In this document: piece after piece, positions 9,625 through 16,164 of the stretch
Position numbering within the stretch: position 1 is the stretch's first letter
How the letters are laid out: each line of letters begins with the position of its first letter
DNA from: Hoskinsella mucinilytica
GTDB lineage: Bacteria; Bacillota_I; Bacilli_A; Erysipelotrichales; Erysipelotrichaceae
Assembly: GCF_045223415.1 (NCBI RefSeq)
Contig: NZ_JBEQZJ010000034.1
Location: forward strand, 1 to 44,715
DNA: 44,715 bases
Direction of reading: 5' to 3'
Notes under the pieces: generated by a model
What the model saw: only the letters and a program-made list of their open reading frames with translations
Told to the model about the DNA's origin: nothing
Databases searched by the model: none
Translations under genes and position numbers: made by a program

Positions 9625-9887
9625 TTGATATTTTTTATATAGTTTACTTTATTTGGAACATGTTTGTCTTCTTCTTAATGGGTCTTGATAAATATAAGGC
9701 TAAGCATCATTTATATCGTATATCAGAAGCTACCTTACTAGGTTGTGCTGCTTTATTTGGTGGATTCGGTGGATGCTTGGGAATGGTATGTTTTCATCAT
9801 AAAACTAAAAAAAGAAAGTTTCAGATACTCATGCCTCTTGCATTTGTCCTTCAGCTTTCTTTCTACTTGCTAGTCATCATTGACTAG
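9621..9887 (+). CDS. DUF1294 membrane protein
   Basis: 88 aa with three hydrophobic segments. It contains the MGLDKYKAKHHLYRISE segment followed by a glycine-rich GGFGGCLGM helix and HHKTKKRKF, which are the hallmarks of the DUF1294 family. The function of that family is unknown. The start overlaps the CYTH stop by 4 nt. Its 3' end overlaps the 3' end of the convergent minus-strand gene by 18 nt. Confidence 0.85.
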   Translation: MIDIFYIVYFIWNMFVFFLMGLDKYKAKHHLYRISEATLLGCAALFGGFGGCLGMVCFHHKTKKRKFQILMPLAFVLQLSFYLLVIID

Positions 9888-10796
9888 CTTTTCTTTATAT
9901 TGTACACCACTATGGTCTAATAATTTCTTCATTTCCTGATTTAACTTTTGTTGGAATACTAGGATCAAATCAATACTATTTGCATATTCACTCATTTGAA
10001 TATAACTATTAAATAAAACATAGTGTCCTATATACCTCTGGAGTTTACTAATGGAATCATTTATACTGATCAAACAAGGAAGATATACACTTAGTTTCTC
10101 ATCCTTATGATCAATCCAAGCATTTCTTCCAACCATCTTTTGATTTGCGGAGGTAATGAAGTGTTGGCAATATTTAAACACTTTTATATCTTCATATTTA
10201 CTTATATCCAATTTTAGTTTTTCATTGATATTCATAATAAAATTAAACTTTGCATCATCTATGAATGTTTCATCATTTTCATATAAGATATTGGACCAGA
10301 TATCCATACCTATTTCATTAGCAACATTAAGGATCTTACTTGTATTCATCATATCGTCTTTATCTAAATAAAAATAACTTTCTATTTTATTTGATATTTC
10401 AACACCAATCTCACTTAAATAAACAGGAGCTTGAAAGAATGTCACTTCTTGTAATTCAAAACAACTCAAAGAAGTCGGTAGTTTATGATTTTTAGTAATT
10501 TTAAGAATTGCTTCTTCTAATGCTTCTTTTGTTGCATATCCGTTCTTTGTACCATATCTCAACCACATTTGATCAAAGGAAAGAATATGGTTAACTTTTA
10601 GCTTTCCATAACCTAAAATTCCCTTTTCTTTCTTAATTCCCTTCTCTGTTCCTTTAGCAAGGAAAAATAGAAAATCACCATACTTAAAATTTGTTATCTT
10701 TTTTAGGCTTGGTTTCCAAAAGTTTATTTCTCTATTTGCATTTAGTCGATGGTATTCTATCATCTGTCGGTCTGTGACATAAGCAATGGAAGACAT
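9870..10796 (-). CDS. Unknown protein with possible PUA/EVE-like N-terminus
   Basis: 308 aa with no signal peptide or membrane segment. The first 100 residues (AYVTD, then NFWKPS, KYGDFLFFLAKG and KGILGYGKL) have the strand-and-turn pattern of EVE/PUA-superfamily domains, which often bind modified bases in DNA or RNA. This is a pattern-level impression, not a match to a known motif. The C-terminal two thirds have no motif I recognise. An AGGGTGAT ribosome binding site is well placed before the ATG. It lies upstream of recR on the same strand but is separated from recR by a 66-nt gap and is convergent with the DUF1294 gene, sharing 18 nt at the ends. Confidence 0.75.
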   Translation of the reverse strand: MSSIAYVTDRQMIEYHRLNANREINFWKPSLKKITNFKYGDFLFFLAKGTEKGIKKEKGILGYGKLKVNHILSFDQMWLRYGTKNGYATKEALEEAILKITKNHKLPTSLSCFELQEVTFFQAPVYLSEIGVEISNKIESYFYLDKDDMMNTSKILNVANEIGMDIWSNILYENDETFIDDAKFNFIMNINEKLKLDISKYEDIKVFKYCQHFITSANQKMVGRNAWIDHKDEKLSVYLPCLISINDSISKLQRYIGHYVLFNSYIQMSEYANSIDLILVFQQKLNQEMKKLLDHSGVQYKEKLVNDD

Positions 10797-10862
10797 AGTA
10801 TCACCCTTTTCTACTTTTATTTTAACATGAAATAAAAAGAAAAACCGTGGATATCACGATTT

Positions 10863-11456
10863 TTACATTTTATTTCGACCTTCAATTGCTTTGATTAATG
10901 TCAGCTCATCTGCATAGTCTAAATGTCCCCCCATAGGAAGCCCATGGGCTATTCTGGTCACTGTTACCGGATAGTTTTCTAATAGTTTTGAAATATAAAG
11001 AGCAGTGGTTTCACCTTCAACAGTTGGATTTGTCGCAAGAATGACTTCTTTTGTATCATCATTGATTCTATCCATCAAGGATGCAATATTGATATCATCC
11101 GGTAGAATACCCTTTGATGTTGAAATCACCCCATTTAAAACATGATATACACCATTAAATTCTCTTGTTTTTTCCATGGCGATAACATCCTTAGCGGTTT
11201 GTACAACACAGATTACAGATTCATCTCTTGTATGATCTTTACAAATTTCACATGTATCTCCTTCTGATAAGTTACCACATATATTACATCGTTTTAAATC
11301 ACCATTCTGAATATTGCTTAGACTATGAATAAAATCATCTAACTTTTCTTCATCCCATTCTAGAATTTGAAATGCATATCGTTCTGCTGTTTTTAAGCCT
11401 ACACCTGGTAAATTTCTAAGACTTTCAACCAGCGCTTCAAATTGTTTAGGATACAT
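10863..11456 (-). CDS. recR: Recombination mediator RecR
   Basis: 197 aa, the standard length. A helix-hairpin-helix (RNLPGVGLKTAERYAF) comes first, then a four-cysteine zinc finger (C57, C60, C69, C72), then a Toprim domain with the NPTVEGE segment. RecR acts with RecO and RecF to load RecA on gapped DNA. Its ATG overlaps the ybaB stop (TAATG) and its GGAGG ribosome binding site is inside ybaB, so translation is coupled. dnaX-ybaB-recR is a widely conserved cluster. Confidence 0.97.
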   Translation of the reverse strand: MYPKQFEALVESLRNLPGVGLKTAERYAFQILEWDEEKLDDFIHSLSNIQNGDLKRCNICGNLSEGDTCEICKDHTRDESVICVVQTAKDVIAMEKTREFNGVYHVLNGVISTSKGILPDDINIASLMDRINDDTKEVILATNPTVEGETTALYISKLLENYPVTVTRIAHGLPMGGHLDYADELTLIKAIEGRNKM

Positions 11457-11761
11457 TAGAAGCCTCCTGGCATTTTTACTCCACCTGTAATTGAGTTCAT
11501 AGTTTTTTCTTTATCCTCTACAGCTTGTGTAAAAGCATCATTTAATGCTGCTTTTAACATTTCTTGTAAATCCTCTTTACCATCCTTTTCAAGAAGTGAT
11601 TCTTCAATTTGAATATCTTCTACCTTCATATCCTTTATCACTACTTTAACAACACCTCCACCCATGGTTGCTTCATATTCTTTTGTGGAAAGTTCTTCTT
11701 CTACTTTTGCTAAATCCTTTTGCATCTTCTGTGCCTGTTTTAATAATGCTTGCATATTCAT
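11456..11761 (-). CDS. YbaB/EbfC nucleoid-associated protein
   Basis: 101 aa. It begins with a coiled helix (MNMQALLKQAQKMQKDL), has the TMGGGVVKVVI strand pair in the middle and ends in GGVKMPGGF, all standard for the YbaB/EbfC family. These small dimeric proteins bind DNA and are found next to dnaX and recR. The GGAGG ribosome binding site is formed by the last codons of dnaX. The second in-frame ATG, 6 nt later, could also serve as the start. Confidence 0.95.
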   Translation of the reverse strand: MNMQALLKQAQKMQKDLAKVEEELSTKEYEATMGGGVVKVVIKDMKVEDIQIEESLLEKDGKEDLQEMLKAALNDAFTQAVEDKEKTMNSITGGVKMPGGF

Positions 11762-11765
11762 ATTG

Positions 11766-13571
11766 TTATTCCTCCATCACTGTTATATTTTCTTTTCCAA
11801 AGAGATCTAAAACAATCTCTTCTTGTGTTTTTTCTTTATTTTTTTCTGTATCGACTACTACATCTTGTACTTGAATTGGATCAGGTAATGTTCCATTTAG
11901 CATTCTCTCTTTAAATGCTTGAATTACTCTTTTCTGTTGATCCATAGAGATTGCAAATATCTTCTTAGACTTTTCTAATAATTCTAATAAAAACTCACAC
12001 AATTCATTATTACTATCTAGTTCATTGATTTGATTTGCTTCAGCTTGATTATCAACAACAAGAACAACATAGTTATGTCCAGATCCAACAATTCCACCAT
12101 GTTTTAATAGATTCGCATATTTTGCCCATTTTAAATTAATGGTATACTCATCAATACGCTTAAAATTTTTCATATCATTCGCTTTTTCAGGTTTATTTGC
12201 ACCGGCTAATAAACCAAGTATGAATTCATCATCTAAAGGCTCTGCTGCTTTATTCTCATGGACCTTTACTTCAACAGGCGCCGATACTACTTCTTGATGA
12301 AAATTAAAGCTTCCATCATCTATATCTTGAATATCAGGGGATGTTTCCGGCATTTTATACACAGGCTTTGATTTTGATGTTTCACGTGAAACATTATTAG
12401 ATGTTGGTTCTATAGAAATTGGTGTTTCCCTCTTTTTGAATAGAGGCTCTGGCTTCTGCTCAATTTGTTGGACATTAGATACTGCTTCATCAGAAGCCGC
12501 CAAATCTAGCATTTTCAGTAAACATACTTCAAAATATGATCCAGCATTTGCCGCCGTTCTATATTTATCATAAGTTTCCATCAAAAGAGTTATCATATCA
12601 AATCGCTTTTTAATTGATATTTGATCAGTAATATGGATAACCTCATTAGAAGTTAATACATGTAGCAGATTTGATTCTTTCGTATATTCGAAAATAATGG
12701 TTTCCTTTAATATCTCAATCAAATCATTAGTTAATCGTTTGATATCGATTCCCTTATCAATTAAAGTATCAATAATATTCAATAGTTCTAAAGCATTCTT
12801 TTGAAAGATATGATCAAATAATGTTAGTTTTTCTTTTACTGTTGTGATACCATAAATCTCATTGATATGATGTACTTTTATATCATCTTGAGCATAAGCA
12901 ATACACTGATCAAGAATAGAAAGAGCATCACGTAGCCCACCATCTGCCAATTGAGCTATGATCCTAACAACCTCATCCTCACATGTAATATGCTCAGCCT
13001 CTAATATTGTATGCAAACGACCTATTATTTCATTATCAGAAACCTTTGTGAAATCAAATCGTTGACATCTAGAAATGATAGTTGGCAATACTTTATGAGG
13101 CTCTGTAGTTGCTAAAATAAAGATTACGTGTTCAGGTGGTTCCTCTATTGTTTTCAATAATGCATTAAATGCACCGGAAGACATCATATGAACCTCATCA
13201 ATGATATAAACCTTATACTTGCCCTTTAATGGAGCATATTTTACTTTTTCAATTAAACTACGTACCTCTTCAACACCATTATTACTGGCTGCATCTATTT
13301 CAATGATATCAGGATGAGTACCACTTAATACTGCTTGGCAGTTTTCACAAACACCACAAGGTTTATGATCAGTACTCTCACAGTTAATCATTTTTGCAAA
13401 TATCTTTGCGATAGAAGTTTTTCCAGTTCCTCTTGGTCCACAGAATAAATATGCATGTGCTATCTTATGCTGTTCAACAGCATGCTGTAGAGTCTTTACC
13501 ACATGTTGTTGTCCTGCAACTTCCTCAAAGCTATTTGGTCGATAAGTACGATAAAGTGCTTTATATGCCAT
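11766..13571 (-). CDS. dnaX: DNA polymerase III subunits gamma/tau
   Basis: 601 aa. The N-terminal AAA+ clamp-loader ATPase has Walker A GPRGTGKT at residues 45-52, zinc-binding cysteines at 64, 72, 75 and 78, VYIIDEVHM and the sensor LATTEP. Domain III and a variable tail with a Pro/Lys/Ser-rich linker follow. It is the motor subunit that loads the beta clamp and couples polymerases. An AGGTGA ribosome binding site precedes the ATG. No programmed frameshift site was recognised, so gamma may not be made. The linker codons for NVSRETS contain a perfect parS site (12378-12393), listed separately. Confidence 0.97.
   Translation of the reverse strand: MAYKALYRTYRPNSFEEVAGQQHVVKTLQHAVEQHKIAHAYLFCGPRGTGKTSIAKIFAKMINCESTDHKPCGVCENCQAVLSGTHPDIIEIDAASNNGVEEVRSLIEKVKYAPLKGKYKVYIIDEVHMMSSGAFNALLKTIEEPPEHVIFILATTEPHKVLPTIISRCQRFDFTKVSDNEIIGRLHTILEAEHITCEDEVVRIIAQLADGGLRDALSILDQCIAYAQDDIKVHHINEIYGITTVKEKLTLFDHIFQKNALELLNIIDTLIDKGIDIKRLTNDLIEILKETIIFEYTKESNLLHVLTSNEVIHITDQISIKKRFDMITLLMETYDKYRTAANAGSYFEVCLLKMLDLAASDEAVSNVQQIEQKPEPLFKKRETPISIEPTSNNVSRETSKSKPVYKMPETSPDIQDIDDGSFNFHQEVVSAPVEVKVHENKAAEPLDDEFILGLLAGANKPEKANDMKNFKRIDEYTINLKWAKYANLLKHGGIVGSGHNYVVLVVDNQAEANQINELDSNNELCEFLLELLEKSKKIFAISMDQQKRVIQAFKERMLNGTLPDPIQVQDVVVDTEKNKEKTQEEIVLDLFGKENITVMEE
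12378..12393. promoter_or_regulatory. parS-type site inside dnaX
   Basis: TGTTTCACGTGAAACA, a perfect 16-bp palindrome identical to the bacterial parS consensus bound by ParB (Spo0J). It is read through by the dnaX linker codons for VSRET, a region free to vary at protein level. parS sites near the origin nucleate ParB spreading and recruit SMC. Confidence 0.92.
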
Positions 13572-13627
13572 ACTTCACCTGCTTTCTCTAGTGATTATTA
13601 TACCATGGATTCATGAAGAAATTAATA

Positions 13628-13675
13628 TAAAAAAGCAAATAAACAAATGCATAATTAACCTTCGTTTATTCGCTT
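13628..13675 (-). terminator. Intrinsic terminator of tadA
   Basis: On the minus strand AAGCGAATAAAC and GTTTATTTGCTT pair with one internal mismatch, followed by six T. The 5' arm lies in the last tadA codons. It separates tadA from dnaX. Confidence 0.75.
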
Positions 13676-14131
13676 ATTCTTCTTACTTTCTCTCTTTTTT
13701 TTAAAGAAATCCTTTAATAATTGTGCACACTCAGTTGCTAAGACACCACTACTTATTTCAGGATAGTGATTAAAACCTTTATACTCATAGAGTTTAATAC
13801 AACTTTCAATACATCCACCTTTTGGATCAGCAGCACCATAAACAACTCGCTTGATTCTTGATTGTAATATTGCACCTGTACACATTGCACATGGTTCTAA
13901 AGTAACATATAAGATACAATCATCTAATCTCCAACTTTTTAATTTTCTGCAAGCTTTTTGTATTGCAATAATCTCAGCATGTGCAATTGATTGTTGCTTA
14001 CTCTCTCTAAGATTATATCCTCTTGCGATAATTTTATCATCCTTTACAATGACACATCCAATTGGAACCTCATCTATTGATTCAGCCTTTTTTGCTTGTT
14101 TCATTGCTTCCTTCATATATTTTTCATCCAT
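13655..14131 (-). CDS. tadA: tRNA-specific adenosine deaminase TadA
   Basis: 158 aa. The cytidine/deoxycytidylate deaminase zinc site is complete: HAE at residues 51-53 and PCAMC with cysteines 81 and 84. TadA converts A34 to inosine in tRNA-Arg(ACG). I chose the ATG at 14131 (MDEKYM), which has GAGGA 7 nt upstream. The frame extends to an ATG at 14170, but that extension overlaps the SRP RNA and its terminator T-run, so it is not a credible start. tadA, the SRP RNA gene and dnaX are neighbours in Bacillus too. Confidence 0.95.
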   Translation of the reverse strand: MDEKYMKEAMKQAKKAESIDEVPIGCVIVKDDKIIARGYNLRESKQQSIAHAEIIAIQKACRKLKSWRLDDCILYVTLEPCAMCTGAILQSRIKRVVYGAADPKGGCIESCIKLYEYKGFNHYPEISSGVLATECAQLLKDFFKKKRESKKNKRINEG

Positions 14132-14149
14132 TGATTTTTCCTCATAAAA

Positions 14150-14237
14150 TAAAAAAGTGCTACCACACATAATAGAGCTCCCTTAAGGCTGCTTCGTTCC
14201 CGACCTGACCTAATTCAGTAGATATCATTGTAGTAGC
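14150..14237 (-). ncRNA. ffs: Signal recognition particle RNA (small bacterial type)
   Basis: The minus strand contains GGTCAGGT, a GGAA tetraloop and CGAAGCAGCC, the universally conserved domain IV core that binds Ffh. The 5' GCTACTACA and 3' TGTGGTAGC ends pair to close the long hairpin, and a run of T follows at 14156-14151. The RNA is about 80-85 nt, so it is the small 4.5S-like form without the Alu domain of the larger Bacillus scRNA. The pair closing the tetraloop is G-C rather than the C-G of E. coli. Confidence 0.92.
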
Positions 14238-14243
14238 TTTTAT

Positions 14244-14271
14244 ATTATAACATAGAACAAGAAAAATTCAA
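14244..14271 (-). promoter_or_regulatory. Promoter of the SRP RNA gene
   Basis: On the minus strand TTGAAT (14271-14266), a 16-bp spacer and TATAAT (14249-14244). The expected start at about 14237 coincides with the 5' arm of the SRP RNA. Confidence 0.8.
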
Positions 14272-14306
14272 CATCAACTTTTTATATTTTTCTAATTTTG
14301 ATAATT

Positions 14307-14322
14307 TGTTTCACGTGAAACA
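14307..14322. promoter_or_regulatory. parS site (perfect)
   Basis: TGTTTCACGTGAAACA in the gap between the SRP RNA gene and serS. It is identical to the site in dnaX, about 1.9 kb away and about 12 kb from oriC. Confidence 0.93.
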
Positions 14323-14518
14323 AAAAAATAGCTATTTTTTTGTGAATTGAGATTAGTCATTCTCTATATCATGATATTTCGATGCAAATTACAAGTTGAT
14401 AAAAGATAGTATAAAATACAAAATTATCCTTTATTTATCACTTATTTTAATATATTATATACATTGATTTTTAAGCTGTTTTTTTATCAAATAAGAGCAA
14501 TTTTATATAAATTTCTAA

Positions 14519-14534
14519 TGTTTCACGTGAAACT
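14519..14534. promoter_or_regulatory. parS site (one mismatch)
   Basis: TGTTTCACGTGAAACT: 15 of 16 bases match the parS palindrome. It lies 212 bp from the perfect site in the same intergenic gap (about 14238-14594), which otherwise is AT-rich and holds only the serS terminator. Confidence 0.8.
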
Positions 14535-14547
14535 AATCATAGTTTCA

Positions 14548-14587
14548 TAAAAAAATACTCTCATTCATAAAAATATGAAAAGAGTAT
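14548..14587 (-). terminator. Intrinsic terminator of serS
   Basis: On the minus strand ATACTCTTTTCAT and ATGAATGAGAGTAT pair imperfectly around a T-rich loop, followed by a run of T just after the serS stop. Confidence 0.8.
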
Positions 14588-14594
14588 CCTTTTA

Positions 14595-15881
14595 TTATTT
14601 TGTTGGAATCATTTTTTCAGTTCCACCCATGTATGGACGAAGAACTTCCGGTATGTTTACTGATCCATCTTCATTCAAATTATTTTCAAGGAATGCTATT
14701 AACATTCTTGGCGGAGCTACCACTGTATTATTTAATGTATGAGCAAAATATTTTCCATCTTCACCTTTTACACGAATACCCAAGCGTCTTGCCTGTGCAT
14801 CAGTTAAATTAGAACAGCTACCTACTTCAAAATATTTTTTCTGACGAGGACTCCATGCCTCAACATCAATAGACTTACATTTTAAATCAGCAAGATCACC
14901 TGAACAACATTCTAACGTTCTTACAGGAATATCTAAACTTCTAAATAAGTCAACTGTATTTGTATATAGTTTTACAAACCAATCTGCACTTTCCTCTGGT
15001 TTACAAACAACGATCATCTCTTGTTTTTCAAATTGGTGAATACGATACACTCCACGTTCTTCTATTCCATGTGCACCTTTTTCTTTACGGAAACATGGAG
15101 AATAGCTAGTATAAGTATATGGAAGTTTCTTTTCATCTAAAATCGTATCGATAAATTTTCCAATCATAGAATGTTCAGAAGTACCAATCAGATACAAATC
15201 TTCACCTTCTATTTTATACATCATTCCTTCCATTTCCGCAAAACTCATAACTCCTGTAACAACATCACTACGAATCATGAAAGGAGGAACAACATAAGTA
15301 AAACCTCTATTGATCATGAAATCTCTAGCATAAGAAATAACAGCAGAATGTAATCTAGCAATATCGCCCATCAAATAATAGAATCCATTACCGGCAACTT
15401 TTCTTGCGCTATCTAAATCTATACCATCAAATTTTTCCATAATCTCAGTGTGATAAGGAATTTCAAAATCAGGAACCACAGGTTCACCATATTTTTTCAA
15501 TTCCACATTTTCACTATCATCCTTGCCAATTGGAACACTTGGATCAATGATATTTGGTATCTGCATCATGATATTTTTAATTTCAGTACTTAGGACAGCT
15601 TCTTTTTCTTCAGTAACTTTCATTTCATCAGCCATAGATTGCACTTGTGCTTTTATCTTTTCAGCTTCTTCTTTTTCACCTTTAGCCATCAATCCGCCAA
15701 TTTGTTTACTCAACTTGTTTCTTTGACTTCGAAGTTCATCACCTTTTTGTTTTAATTCACGATTTTCCACATCTAATTGGATTACCTTGTCTACAAGTTC
15801 TAATTTGTGATCCTGAAATTTTTTTCTTATATTCTCTTTTACAAGTTCAGGATTTTCACGTAAGAATTTCATATCTAACAT
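14595..15881 (-). CDS. serS: Seryl-tRNA synthetase
   Basis: 428 aa, standard for bacterial SerRS. It starts MLDMKFLRENPE and has the long N-terminal coiled-coil arm (about residues 30-100) that contacts the variable arm of tRNA-Ser. The class II motif 2 (CFRKEKGAHG with YRIHQFEKQE) and motif 3 (GSCSNLTDAQARRL, with LNNTVVAPPRML) follow. GGAGG stands 9 nt before the ATG. Expression is controlled by the T-box leader at 15912-16129. Confidence 0.97.
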   Translation of the reverse strand: MLDMKFLRENPELVKENIRKKFQDHKLELVDKVIQLDVENRELKQKGDELRSQRNKLSKQIGGLMAKGEKEEAEKIKAQVQSMADEMKVTEEKEAVLSTEIKNIMMQIPNIIDPSVPIGKDDSENVELKKYGEPVVPDFEIPYHTEIMEKFDGIDLDSARKVAGNGFYYLMGDIARLHSAVISYARDFMINRGFTYVVPPFMIRSDVVTGVMSFAEMEGMMYKIEGEDLYLIGTSEHSMIGKFIDTILDEKKLPYTYTSYSPCFRKEKGAHGIEERGVYRIHQFEKQEMIVVCKPEESADWFVKLYTNTVDLFRSLDIPVRTLECCSGDLADLKCKSIDVEAWSPRQKKYFEVGSCSNLTDAQARRLGIRVKGEDGKYFAHTLNNTVVAPPRMLIAFLENNLNEDGSVNIPEVLRPYMGGTEKMIPTK

Positions 15882-15911
15882 ACTTTATAACCTCCATATT
15901 CCTATATAAAT

Positions 15912-16129
15912 AAAAAAGAGGTATTGTCCGAAAGGGACGATACCTCGTGTTGCCACCCTTTTTCAATCAGAAAAACTGATTATCTCAAAGCGATAACGGT
16001 GCTACCGTAATCAACTACTCAATTCATTGATTCACTCCAAGGTTGATTTCATAAACAGTTATCATAACTTCCACCAGCCGTTATTTCTCTATGCATAAAC
16101 ATGTTTATTACTTATCCTTTTCAACGTTT
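15912..16129 (-). promoter_or_regulatory. T-box riboswitch of serS
   Basis: The minus strand has a stem I region with an AGAGA element and the GGCTGGTGGAA apical segment, then the T-box sequence AAGGGTGGCAACACG, then a strong terminator (GAGGTATcGTCC paired with GGACaATACCTC, followed by TTTTTT). The triplet UCA at 16046-16044, preceded by GAAA and followed by ACC, is a good specifier for serine. The UGGC in the T-box bulge can pair with a GCCA tRNA end, as expected for tRNA-Ser with discriminator G. Uncharged tRNA-Ser should favour the antiterminator and raise serS expression. Confidence 0.92.
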
Positions 16130-16135
16130 GTTTAT

Positions 16136-16164
16136 TTTATATCATTCTTTGTTTTCATTGTCAA
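16136..16164 (-). promoter_or_regulatory. Promoter of the serS leader inside gyrA
   Basis: On the minus strand TTGACA (16164-16159), 17 bp, then TATAAA (16141-16136). The -35 is inside the last gyrA codons and the -10 starts right after the gyrA stop. The predicted start at about 16129 fits the T-box 5' end. Confidence 0.75.

Noticed and set aside
14132..14170. N-terminal extension of TadA starting MCGSTF
   Set aside because: It overlaps the SRP RNA and its T-run; the ATG at 14131 has a good ribosome binding site and matches the family start.
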